Below, in pieces: positions 23,252 to 32,880 of a stretch of 64,000 bases of DNA. The notes under the pieces are model-generated. The model made no database searches, was not told where the DNA came from, and was given only the letters and a program-made list of their open reading frames with translations. Positions within the stretch are counted from its first letter, which is position 1. The number at the start of each line of letters is the position of its first letter. A program made the translations under genes and the position numbers. This stretch comes from Micrasema longulum (taxonomy: Eukaryota > Arthropoda > Insecta > Trichoptera > Brachycentridae): positions 1 through 64,000 of the forward strand of contig JAGVSM010000868.1 in NCBI GenBank assembly GCA_022494885.1, given 5' to 3'.

Positions 23252-23790
23252 TGAACAAGCAGAAGAATTTGTGTATCTGAGAAGTATGTTTTCAAGAGAT
23301 GAAAGATTAGAAAAGGATGTTGAAAGGAGAGTAAATGCAGGCAAAAAGATAAACAGCGCACTAAACACAGTAATTGCTGATAAAAAATAATCTCTTAGAC
23401 GAATATATGGGAAATTAATGTATGACAGAGTTTTAAAAAATTTAAAGAATTATTAAATCAAGTGAGAGTGTAAATCTGAGTCAGGTATAATTGATAAGAT
23501 TAAGAAAGGGTCTTTGAGATGGTTTGGTCATGAGGAATTAATGGATGACAAAATAATGGTAAAACAAGTATACATGCTGAAAATGAACGGTAACGTGAGA
23601 CGAGGACGACAAATGAAGACGTGGCATGATCAAATAAACCAAAACCTTTAGTCTGGTCATGTCAAAAGCACCGAAGGAACCGAAGGCCATGTGTGACAAG
23701 ATGTATGAATGTGGAAGAAGCCAGAAATGTATGCCAGACGTGAGTGGCGGTCCATTTTCTCTGCCTACCCCTACGGGAAATGGCGTGATG
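23252..23790 (+). pseudogene. RTE-type LINE, right part
   Basis: Continues the RTE protein interrupted at 22263: TEQAEEFVYLRSMFSRDERL, VERRVNAGKKINSALNT (diagnostic RTE thumb block), then frame-broken RWFGH-, KTWHDQ- and CMNVEEARN-like pieces. It ends near CGGAAATGGCGTGATGG. Several stops and frameshifts are present. Confidence 0.8.
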
Positions 23791-23997
23791 GTAGTAGTAG
23801 TAGTATACAATATATTTAGAAACATATTAGACTTTGAGCTAAACCATGCTAATTCATCTTCATCCCACAGTTTTTTAGTGGCGAAGAGATTTAAGAAAAG
23901 CCGAAAGATCTATCCTAAAAAATTTCGAAAGTTGTGTGACGAATTGACGAATCTACACATTTTGGACATTGGGGCATAAAAAAGTATGAATTAGTGG

Positions 23998-24225
23998 TAA
24001 TATGTTAATATTGGAAAATTTAGAGTGAAATCACTTTGCGCACTGTGTGACATTTACCGTTTTGCCTTGAATTGAAATCCATATTTCATCAGAATTAGAG
24101 GTCGTTAGCCCCGTAAATACTCTATTTCCTTTTTTTAAATGTTCTTTATCATTGGTTCATCTCAAAAACTTTTGTTTACAAACATTTTGACAAACTCAAA
24201 ATATCGTCATTAACAAATTGTTATT
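23998..24225 (+). repeat. Family D fragment
   Basis: A diverged copy: TAATATGTTAATATTG, CACTGTGTGACATTTACCG, TTAGCCCCGTAAAT, CATTTTGACAAACTCAAAAT. The modules are present but partly reordered relative to the 9-kb copy. Confidence 0.6.
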
Positions 24226-24239
24226 ATAATACCAATGTA

Positions 24240-24545
24240 CTTATTCAATTTTATTTATTTATTTTATTGGGTAAACAAACAGTTTATACAGAAATATTGA
24301 CAATGTCTTTGTATATTGGTGAAGGATACTCATACACACTCAAATTAATATAAAATGAAAAATATAAAAATTAAAATAATGTTAAAGAAATTTACACACA
24401 TTATCATAAAAAAATATCAGCCTCAGTAAATCTATTGTTATATTTCTCGATTATTCTAGGTGTTGCAGATTGTTTCAAATATTTTTTTGATACTTTGTCT
24501 GTGTAAAACAGAAGATTTTGTCTTTTCGGTCTAAATGGCACACGG
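24240..24545 (-). pseudogene. LINE 3' end fragment
   Basis: The minus strand encodes a short RPKRQNLLFYTDKVSKKYLK-like stretch followed by an AT-rich 3' region ending in AATAAAATAAATAAATAAA. It resembles the 20.6-kb tail organisation. The coding evidence is thin. Confidence 0.35.
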
Positions 24546-24574
24546 CATGAAAGTCTTTCAAGTAGATTGGGGGA

Positions 24575-24800
24575 ATCAATTTCATTATTTATTTATGAAT
24601 AATTTATTGTTTATTTGTTATTTATGTATTTTTTATTTATTTTATGACTTATTTTTTATTTATTTATTATATATAAGTTATAAGTTATTTATTTATTTAT
24701 TATATATTTATTACTTATTATTCATTATTTATTTGTTATCTATTTATTATTTATTTATTTTTCTTTTGTTGAAATAAATAAAAATAAATAAACCAAATAA
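24575..24800. repeat. TTTAT-rich low-complexity tract
   Basis: Imperfect repeats of TTTAT/TTATTTA over about 220 bp. The open frame here is a by-product of the repeat. Confidence 0.9.
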
Positions 24801-25169
24801 TTCAATCTTATTTCTCCTTCCATATGTTTAAAAAAAGTTTGAAACAGTTTTAAAGAAAATTTAGTTTAAATTTAATGAAAGGTATATTGAAATCAACTTA
24901 AAATTTCAACTCTTCGCTTTCTTCAGTATAGAAGTATGGCGGGACTCGCAAACATTTATCAGATCGAATCGCTTGGGCGTGAAGTATTTAAAACTAATTC
25001 ATTCGGACCCCCATCCCAAAGTAATTAAAAGAGATTAGGATCGGTATCTTTAAATTAAAGCGTCGCCATTATTCTGATAAAATCACAGCTTTATCCGACT
25101 TTCCGATTAAGTATGCAAATCAAACATATTTAAAGATTCGGCAGGATTATTTCAGCGTCAAACTTTTTT

Positions 25170-25250
25170 CAAAATCTTAACTTTATCACCACCATTTGTT
25201 TATCTGCACCTCAGGGTTTGTAGAGTATAATGATGATTTAATTAATATAT
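25170..25250 (-). mobile_element. SINE family C tail fragment
   Basis: ATCACCACCATTTG...CTGCACCTCAGGG...TAGAGTATAATGATG matches the tail of minus-strand family C copies. Confidence 0.45.
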
Positions 25251-25674
25251 GTTATAAAACAGATTGCATTGTGAAAGAAAAAAACAATCAAAATCATTGC
25301 AATTATTTTTTATAAAAACGAAGCAACGCAGGCGCTGGGCGCGCTTTATTTATATTTATATTAGGATAAAGATACAAACGGTGGAAATAATTTTAAATAA
25401 ATAGTTTTTTTTTTTTTTTTTAAGAATAAAATTACAGTAAAACATTATGATGGTTAGTCAAATATAATGGTAAGCTGCGCATAATCGGTTTTATACACGG
25501 TTCGCTCCTGTAATCCAGGGAGAAAATGCGGGAATATGTTCGTTATTCTACGAATTTGGATTATTATACAAATGTCGGATGTATCGTTTATTGTTTGTGA
25601 ACCAAAATAAATGTATATGAAAAAATTATCCAGAGACACGGCTTGCATTTTTCTTTTTTTTTTGCACCACAACA

Positions 25675-25835
25675 GACCAGGAAGCCCAACCATAGTGGCG
25701 AATTACAGCACAGAATACCAAGGCTTAAGAAAAATCAAATTTAAATTTCTGTTTTTTCACCGGGAATCGAATCCGTTACCTTTCGTGTAGGAGTCAATTG
25801 TCTTAACCACTACACCACGGAGACCGAGTGCCAAT
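25675..25835 (-). mobile_element. SINE family B copy
   Basis: The minus strand starts with a tRNA-like head: GTCTCCGTGGTGTAGTGG (A-box region) and GGATTCGATTCCCGG (B box). The body follows (GATTTTTCTTAAGCC...TATTCTGTGCTGTAATTC). It shares the body with 38330-38490 and part with 29700-29790. It cannot be a working tRNA: it lacks paired acceptor ends and runs into the SINE body. Confidence 0.75.
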
Positions 25836-25917
25836 GCATTACTGATAATTATTATGATAATCGAAATACAAACATTTAAGTTTGTTAGTGAAAATTCTTG
25901 ATGGAAGTTCATTGTAA

Positions 25918-26052
25918 TTTATTATATAAATAAAAGACGAGTGATACTTTAAGATACCAGTCTCGAAGATGTCGCGAAAGCGATGAAACCGGTCACTGGA
26001 TATTCCAAATTTGTGGATTAAAGTATCACTTGTCTTTTATTTATATAATAAA
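25918..26052 (+). repeat. 34-bp inverted repeat around a hammerhead-like motif
   Basis: The arms at 25918-25951 and 26019-26052 are complementary over 34 bp with one mismatch (TTTATTATATAAATAAAAGA at the outer end). The 67-bp loop holds the ribozyme-like motif. The arrangement resembles the compact ends of Penelope-like or retrozyme elements. Confidence 0.85.
25957..25999 (+). ncRNA. Type I hammerhead-ribozyme-like motif
   Basis: In order: stem I strand CCAGT (25957-25961), core CTCGAAGA, stem II GTCGC, loop GAAA, GCGAT, then GAAAC, a minimal stem III ACCGGT, cleavage triplet GTC (25992-25994) and the other stem I strand ACTGG (25995-25999). All helices pair. The core differs from the canonical CUGANGA by one inserted base, so activity is doubtful. 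Hammerheads of this type are known in Penelope-like retroelements. Confidence 0.6.
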
Positions 26053-26059
26053 TGATATA

Positions 26060-27689
26060 CAAACGTTTAGAAATCCCAAAAATATTATAAATAATTTATT
26101 TACCCAGTATTTATCAGCAGTTCATAAATCGCAAGGGGCGATTTATCGATATTTATATCAGAATACAATCAAAATGGCGGCGCGATGTGTCAGGAAAACA
26201 AAATGTCGGGAAAGGTAATTTGAACCGCGGTCCTTCAACCCTAGCAGTAAAGTTTCAGTAATGGCATTTCACGTTCATGTTTTCATCTTATTTTTACTGA
26301 AAAAGTGGTACGTGTCGAATACAATTCTGTTTAAAATTCATGACGAAACGGGAAATGTTTTTCTGAATGGGTTATTTAATAAAATATCAAAAAATAATTT
26401 GGAAAATACTCCGCTCCTTAATATACACCAGTATATATCACATATCGCAGCCCCAGTACACTGCCAAAGTCTAAATTTGGCTGTTCTGAGTTTTAATGCA
26501 GTTTAAACCATTTATGTATTATGTATACACTGGACGCAGTACTAAGCTGCCGTATTGTGTTACAATCCAACCAGTCTGCAAGCATTTGGACATACTCAAA
26601 CATTGTTGTTATGTGTTCCATTCATTTTTATTTTTGCTCCTTTCTTTGTGTAAAATACATTTCTGTCTTCATATCGAAAAATGCACTTCTGTTCTTTCCA
26701 CTTTTATACTAATATGTAAAGATGATATTGATATTTTTCTTTTTCTTCTAAAAATCATATATATATTTTTTGCTACTTCTTTCTAAAATACATGCCTGTC
26801 TTTATTTGTATATATATATGTAAAACATGTAAAAGCCTAAAAGGCGATTAAATAAATAAATTAATAAGTTCCGAGCAAACGTGAAGCAGCGTAAAACGTC
26901 GCGAAATACAGTTTATAATTCACAGTAAACTGGCATAAACAGTCTTTTTTACTTTACTACGCGTTTTACACGTCAATGTTCTCCCAAAGATGCTCATTTT
27001 CCGGAACATAATATTGAATCAGCGTTCTATGAAGTATTATGTCTATTCAATTATACCTCAGTTGTTAAAATATTTTTTTTTTCTCTTTCTTAGAAAAACA
27101 ACAAATTTCAGTTTTATTTTTAATGAGTCACGTTATAAAATGTCTAGAAAAACAGTAGTGATTATGTAAAGAAGAACTGCAGTAAATATCAAATTCGAAA
27201 ATCTTCTAATTTTTCAGTCTAATGAGCAAATACCACAAAAAATACTCTGCAATAATGATGTCAATATACATTCAGTGATACAATTAGTTTGTTTTTGCTT
27301 TCTTGCAAAATGGGCGATTTAAAGATCGTTTACATATGAACAATACTATATTGTTTTGTCCCAGAACTCGGCCATCGTCCACTTGTAAATAACAATTTTT
27401 AGGACAAAAAATGGTTCCAAGACTTCACCACCGGAACAATAACAACCCTACCGCCGCGCGCACAGCACTGTCCTCGTGACACGCACGAACAGAACATTGT
27501 AACAAAAGCGATTTGCTCGACATGAACATGTCGCTTCCGCTTATTTTTCTGCTGAAAATGGAGGAAAACACAAATCATTTTTATTATTTAGGTAGTTCGT
27601 TCCAATAACAATTCCAATACATCTTGGTATTAAAAAAAAAATATTTTTCGTGAATTCGGTCGTAGTAAATGTCTTCATGTATTAATTTT
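26060..27689. other. Non-coding intron
   Basis: No supported gene. Near 26575-26615 a GCAAGCATTTGGACATACTC stretch is a fragment of family D's inverted terminus. At 27420-27560 there is a GC-richer patch with CGACATG AA CATGTCG (27518-27533), of unknown function. Confidence 0.4.
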
Positions 27690-27870
27690 ATACTTTACGA
27701 GGCTTCAGGTACTCGACGTCCTGGACGTCCTCTGCTGACTGTTCGTCGGCAGTTCATGTCAGAACCACGAGACGCGGACCTGACTCGGTAAGATGCACTG
27801 GAGCTGACAGCCGATAGAGATGCCTGGAGGATCTTCGTGGACCATATGCTCCATCGGATATGGAATGATG
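27690..27870 (+). pseudogene. Possible LINE C-terminal scrap
   Basis: The plus strand encodes TRRPGRPLLTVRRQF, a stop, then ALELTADRDAWRIFVDH. The GRP...R...DR..WR pattern is common at the C-terminus of RTE-like and related LINE proteins. It is short and isolated, so tentative. Confidence 0.4.
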
Positions 27871-28412
27871 ATGATGATGTATTCATTTTCACAGCGCTCA
27901 AGTGTGAACTGCGGCCGGATTTTCGCATCGTCCTAGCGTTCTGTCCCGTGCGGTCGAGGCCGTTCACGAAGCTGGGACAAGACAATATTGTCACGTAATT
28001 TAAGGCGTTTTTATAATTTAAATTAAATATTTAAATTAAATATACTTATTTAAATATATAAACATTAGAAAACAGACAAAAGTTAAATGACCTGCTTTTT
28101 CGTTTAAAATAAAAACAACAATGTTCGATTGTTGTAAACTCATTAATTTTATTAGTGTGCGAGTGCCGGGTTGAGTTACCTAATGTAGTACCTTTTTCCA
28201 TTACGGTTCATCATCGACCAATTATTACATCGCGAATTCACTAGTAGTACGGATGCATGTACTAGTGAACCAATATGATAACAACATCGACGCTTTAGTG
28301 TGAGTCTTGTTATTTAAAGAAATCAATGTGTATGTTCTATTATAAGTTATAAGTTAAAATTCTGTTTAAACTGTATTTCTTTCTTCTTTATTCTTCATTT
28401 CCTCATCCGCTC

Positions 28413-28715
28413 CTAAGTGGAGCATGTGGACATCACCAGTTGCCTCCAACAGACCCTATCACCAGCCAGCATTTTTGTATCTTCCCACGTCAATCCAGCG
28501 CCCCTTAGTTCCGCCGAATAAAGTCGAAAAATCGTCATCGACGGCCTTCCAGGACTACGTGAGCCCACAGGTTTGAAGAAGAGGCAACTTGGGTTCAGGT
28601 TTTCCTGTGGCATGCGCAGCACGTGTCCGAGCCGGGTCCACCGCCGCATCTTTGAGACGCTTGTAACAGGAGGCTGCTGCGTCCGTTCTCCGACTTTAAT
28701 GTTAGTTACAAAATC
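28413..28715 (-). pseudogene. RTE/L2-like LINE ORF C-terminus
   Basis: The minus strand encodes KMRRWTRLGHVLRMPQ, then GSRSPGRPSMTIFRL, ELRGAGLTWED, and GDRVCWRQLV. The RW.R.GHVLRMP, GRP, GLTW and DR..WR.LV order matches the C-terminal domain of endonuclease/reverse-transcriptase LINEs of a lineage different from the RTE copies at 2, 22 and 39 kb. No catalytic part remains. Confidence 0.7.
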
Positions 28716-28978
28716 GAACCACCTTATACCTCATATTCTTCTCAAGCACTTACTCTCAAAACTCAGAAATTTGGTGTTTTGAGCTGGTTTAGTTTTGAGT
28801 ATTTCTTTACATAAAATTCTCTCTTACAACTTCTTTATATTTTTCTATACCAACTATATTTCCAAACAATGTTCTATATTTTATTTCTTTGTGTAGTATT
28901 TTTAAATGTTATGTTTAGTATATACCCGTGGTTTATTTACATTTCATGTATGTTAGACTTATGCGCGTGAAAAATTTA

Positions 28979-29004
28979 TATGTATATATATATATATATA
29001 TATA
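28979..29004. repeat. (TA)n microsatellite
   Basis: About 12 TA units; a second short TA run follows at 29075-29090. Confidence 0.9.
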
Positions 29005-29329
29005 TTTGAAATATATATATTGTATTGTCTTCATGTCAACGACACACGATGGTGAACTTTTGGAGGCGCTTCATAAATATATATATATATTTTTTTTACT
29101 CTTTCCCGTACCTAGTGCTACTTAGGACCACAGATAGTACCTGCATTAGTTATTACAAGCGAATTATAATTATGACGGAATTATCAAATCAGAATAGCCC
29201 TTCACAACACAAACATTTTCTGAATTATCATCACTTTTTGATTTTTTGTATTTCAATTTATTCAAAAAAAAATGTAACAATTATTCATGTTTTTTTAAAG
29301 AATGTTCAATAATAAAGTTCAATGGGTTT

Positions 29330-29700
29330 TAAACTAAGACAATGTTTGGTTTTTTAAAATTATTATATCTCGTTTTATCAGCGCTATGATTTTTTAAAGG
29401 TTTGGATTTCTGAAATTACTCCGCATGTTACGTCAAAGGTTCTCTTCAGCTTATTCTCGTTCAGTTCTGCCGATGGGTCCATCGACGGTAAGTAAACCGG
29501 ATATCTTTCTCAGCTCTTTTATCACTAGTTAATTCATTTGAACAAGTGACGTCATTCAAAGTAATTTGTTTTTATTGGAATTTTAAAAATTATTTTTTTC
29601 ATACATTTTTAAAAACTTTGCTGTAAAATTAAATGGTTTAATTTTTACCGCGCGAAAAAAAAACATTTTTGTCTTCAATTTTCTGAAGGGCTAGAGTTTC
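29330..29700 (+). repeat. Repeat family F, copy 1
   Basis: Non-coding element of about 370 bp shared with 45780-46115 (same strand) and 40863-41235 (opposite). Landmarks: TTATCAGCGCTATGATTTTT, AACCGGATATC, GTGACGTCAT, TTTACCGCGCG, GAAGGGCT. Confidence 0.8.
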
Positions 29701-29790
29701 TTATTACAGGGTTTAATTACTGCACAAAACATCCAGGATTGAAAAAAATCACATTCAATTTTCTGTTCTCCCTGTTACCTACAAATTGAA
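29700..29790 (-). mobile_element. SINE family B body fragment
   Basis: ATTACTGCACAAAACATCCA followed by AAAAATCACATTCAATTTTC matches the body of family B (TTACAGCACAGAATACCCAG...). It directly follows repeat F copy 1. Confidence 0.5.
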
Positions 29791-29868
29791 ATGCCATCAA
29801 CTTTGCACTTATGATGCGTCTTTTTTGTTACACGTTATTGGCGTAGTGTACATATTATGTTCACTCAC

Positions 29869-30079
29869 CTAAAACATAAAGCTGTACTCTTCTAACCATG
29901 GGCGGATGTGTCGAGACCTGGCACTCATAGGAGCCCTGATCTCTTGCTGCTACAGGACGGAGCACCATTCTCCAATCCCCTGGGGACGCCTGTAGGCTCC
30001 ATCTTCCGTCGCTGGCTAGCGTCAGCCTGCCTGCTGATAGCAGCACCAGACCGTCCCCGTGTTTTCGGACCCAGGAAAT
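29869..30079 (-). CDS. dpr-like: dpr-like gene exon: second half of Ig domain 1
   Basis: The acceptor AG is at 30081-30080 and the donor GTGAGT begins at 29868. The exon is 211 nt: 70 complete codons plus one base. It begins ISWVRKHGDGLVLLSAG, giving the Ig C-strand Trp, and ends with DQGSYECQVSTHPP (the D.G.Y.C motif of strand F, second Ig1 cysteine) and RRVQLYVL. Joined to the previous exon it restores GDKT-ISWVRK, the conserved Dpr G-strand-to-C region. The single base G joins TT of the next exon to make Val. This exon is strikingly GC-rich against its AT-rich introns. Confidence 0.95.
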
Positions 30080-30184
30080 CTGAAGACAAAGAAGCCCAAT
30101 TCATGAAGATAAGGAAATAAACTTTTTCAAAACAATATATTTAGAACTTAGGGGGCGAATAATACATTTAACATGGCGATAATA

Positions 30185-30312
30185 TTTTATTGATTCCAAA
30201 CTTTCAAAATTTTCCTTCTTTTAAAAAACATGCACTATCCTGGATTCAAACTAAAGATATGAACTCTTTTTTTCTATGATTTATTTTGTTGCCCTTTAAT
30301 AATAAGGAATAT
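30185..30312 (-). repeat. Repeat family L, copy 1
   Basis: About 125 bp inverted relative to 50744-50872 (GCACTATCCTGGATTCAAAC, TTTGTTGCCCTTTAATAATA). Confidence 0.8.
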
Positions 30313-30699
30313 TTTTGTGTTTTTTACAAATATTTTTTATTTCCTTTTTTAATAACCATAAAAAAATAAAACCAAGTATCTTTTACAGAATACTTTATTC
30401 TTTCTTTCTCATGTTATACAAAATTATTATAACTGTCCATTATTTACTTTAGGAGCAAAAATTCTTTAACATTCTCTTGTATACCCACGAACAGGCCATG
30501 CCTTTGTGGGATTTTTCGTTTTCTATTAATATGTACTTCATTGTAATTATGCTTTATTTTTTTAATACTCTGTTTTATTATCATGTTTATTGTAAAAAAA
30601 AACAAAAAAATTCGAATAAAAAAAAAATATAAAAAACTCTTTGAGAAATTTGTTTATTTATACATCAACGGTTCGAAGGACTTTTTCAAAATTATCGAA

Positions 30700-30850
30700 A
30701 TTTGTAATATAATCAGTGTAACGCTTCAGCTACCAGTCCAGAGACTATGAAATATTTTAGTGTAAAAATAAATAACCCTTTTAAATAAATTATTTATAGC
30801 AACAATGTCGAGAATCAAACGCGAGATCTCTTGGATTGTACGCATAAATG
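30700..30850 (-). mobile_element. SINE family C head fragment
   Basis: CAGTCCAGAGACTATGAAAT, then a degenerate B-box region GAGAATCAAACGCGAGATC. Confidence 0.6.
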
Positions 30851-31009
30851 ATACAATACATTTTATATTTGAAAATAAAAATCGAAATCTGGCTGAAGAA
30901 AATAAAGAAAGAAGAAATACAAAAAATTGAATAACATGTGAAATTGTATTTGTGATGTAAGCTTTTATATTATATCAAAATTGAACTTCAATTGTAAATG
31001 AGGTTTATA

Positions 31010-31275
31010 TTTTTAGCCGCCCATGCACTCTGTAGCTGTAGGACATGGTATATAGATTCTATTAGTAAACGATTATTTATAAACTAAAAACACCTTTTTT
31101 TTAATGCAGTGTATTTACACCATCTGCAAGTTATATTTCTAAATGTCCGTGCGCTATGTAGCTGCAAGACGTGTTGTAATCTTACTCTTATGTCATTATA
31201 AAAATTTAACCCCAATGGAAATAGTGAACTAGAATCCCAACCGCCTATGCTCTTCGTAGCTACAAGGTTTGTTGG
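31010..31275 (+). repeat. Threefold dispersed 30-bp motif
   Basis: Three related motifs start near 31018, 31143 and 31240. They read GCACTCTGTAGCTGTAGGAC, GCGCTATGTAGCTGCAAGAC and GCTCTTCGTAGCTACAAGGT, each preceded by a CC-rich GCCCATGC-like lead. They look like remains of an array with a roughly 100-125-bp period. Confidence 0.6.
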
Positions 31276-31280
31276 GAGGC

Positions 31281-31340
31281 TAATTGCACAGCGCCCTTGA
31301 GGTGATTTTCACAAAAATGGCGCCATAAATATTATTTTTT
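31281..31340 (+). repeat. Repeat family M fragment
   Basis: GCGCCCTTGAGGTGATTTTC and ACAAAAATGGCGCCAT are identical over about 34 bp to 50390-50426. The block can fold through its AGCGCC/GGCGC ends. Confidence 0.75.
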
Positions 31341-31378
31341 TGATGTTTGAAGCACTTACTTTGTGGAACATTATTATT

Positions 31379-31716
31379 AAAATAAAATAAAATCACTTTG
31401 TTTTTGTGTACCACTCATATTTTTTTAATTATTTGACAACCAACTAGTTTCGGTAATACTATGCCTTCTCCAGGGTTAATTACAATCTAGCATAACACAT
31501 AACACATATAAGTTTATATATTACATACCACATACCCCCTCTCTTCTCTACCCCCGTTGCCACGCCCACTCTACCTTCACTGTGAAAAATTTATATTTGT
31601 TATGTTAGTTTGTAATTAACCCTGAAGAAGGGATAGTATAGCCGAAACTAGTTGGTTGTTAAAATATAAAAAAAATATAAGTGGTACATAAAACAAAGTG
31701 ATTTTATGTTACTTTA
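31379..31716. repeat. 100-bp inverted repeat with hammerhead-like arms
   Basis: The arms at about 31379-31485 and 31601-31716 are reverse complements with moderate divergence, separated by about 115 bp. The right arm reads CTGAAGA (31622-31628), a weak stem II, then CCGAAAC (31642-31648) and GGTTGTT. The left arm carries the same on the minus strand. TTAAC before the core can pair with GTTAA after the cleavage triplet as stem I. Confidence 0.7.
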
Positions 31717-32129
31717 ATATACAATATATATTATCCTAAATATAAAGATTGAAAAGAAAAAAATTGAACACTTTACAGTCCTTCTAAGAATAGTTTTCCC
31801 TATTTAGAATAACTCTTAAATTACCTTTGTATATAAAATATTTTATGTAATTAAAAAAAAAAAAAAAAAAACACATAATTTTATTCGTTATTCCTATAAA
31901 CTCTTCAACTAAATAAAATTATATCTAGGAGAATCGGCACAAATATTTTGGAATAATGTAATTGATATTTACTTAGGGTATCCTTAATCTTATTTAGCCT
32001 AACCCTGAACCTTACTCACCTAATCTTGTCAATAATTTGTGCGACCACCCTATTGTTATGCGAAATATTGGTCCATATTCAAAACGTGGTAATGGTGTAA
32101 AAATAGTATTAAATTTAATGTTATACAAC

Positions 32130-32880
32130 ATACCATACTACAACAGATATGGAAAACGTTTAAGAATATGAAATATGTAAGTTGAGGAATTTACAGAACC
32201 GATGGCCTGCCATTGGCTGGTTTTAGTGGCCTCATAACACACTGTGTAACATTCACCATTCTGCCTACGTTTGAACATCCGTGGTTCTTCAATAAGTACT
32301 TATTTCTGTTAACTTTAATAGCTTAAGTAGCTTTTCGCTACTATCCGTGGCCCTGTTATAGATTCTGTCGGATATACAGATCTGGTGGCTTCTAAAAATA
32401 ATTTCAAGGCTTTTAAAAAGTTTTGTAATCATTTCGGCGAATTGACCATGTCCAATCAATTTAATCCCAGTCAGTGAAGAATTCACTTCCCTCTCTTCTC
32501 AATCCAATGAAGTACATATTATGTACTTCTGAATTACTTCCTTTAAGCACAAAGATGCTAAGGCTACCAGATGTCAGAGAGCTCGTTCGGGCAGCTTTTC
32601 TCGTTTGACAACGAGCAAATTTTCTGTGCATGTGGGCACCGCCAAGGAGACTTATGTCTTCAGATGCGGTGTGCGGTATGTGGTAGGCTGTTAACTTTAA
32701 TCAAGTTTAGGAGCTGAAACTTCTATTGATGCGGAACAGATTCATCTGATTGAGTTATTTCACCTACGTAATAGGCAATGCCTGACCACATTTTTCCATT
32801 ATTTCTACCAAGACTAGTTGGTTTTATTGAAATTATCCAAATGTTTGTAGACAAGGATTGAATTTGACCCAATAGCAGGT
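32130..32880 (+). repeat. Family D copy split by an insertion
   Basis: The left part (32130-32305: ACACTGTGTAACATTCACCA, TTCTGCCTACGTTTGAACAT) and the right part (32702-32880: GAGCTGAAAC, GATTCATCTGATTGAGTT, TAGGCAATGCCTGA, CCAAATGTTTGTAGACAAGG) are collinear with one 380-bp unit once the intervening insert is removed. Confidence 0.8.
32320..32687 (-). mobile_element. Element I, intact insertion with 14-bp TSD
   Basis: A 368-bp insertion is flanked by CTGTTAACTTTAAT at 32306-32319 and 32688-32701. It contains the palindrome GAAGTACATA T TATGTACTTC (32509-32529). Minus-strand sequence is shared with 43885-45730, where a LINE interrupts it. The long TSD indicates retrotransposition, but no poly(A) or RT is visible. 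Its class is unknown. Confidence 0.75.

Larger units (their letters stand above)
7077..29868 (-). other. dpr-like intron (phase 1), 22.8 kb
   Basis: The intron lies between the Ig1 second-half exon and the Ig2 first-half exon. Its donor is GTGAGT (29868 downward) and its acceptor ACAG (ending 7077). It holds the transposable elements listed separately. An AT-rich LINE-like 3' end on the minus strand (about 7610-7970, TAAATAAATAAAT tail) and long featureless AT-rich tracts fill the rest (for example 9450-10866, 11550-12640 and 26060-27690). Confidence 0.85.

Noticed and set aside
24535..24777. 80-residue hydrophobic protein
   Set aside because: Low-complexity TTTAT tract; Leu/Tyr/Ile composition follows from the repeat.
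25765..25835. Minus-strand tRNA gene
   Set aside because: A and B boxes are present, but the body continues as a repeated SINE also found at 38.4 kb.
29908..30120. 70-residue plus-strand frame
   Set aside because: It is antisense to the GC-rich Ig1 exon of the dpr-like gene.
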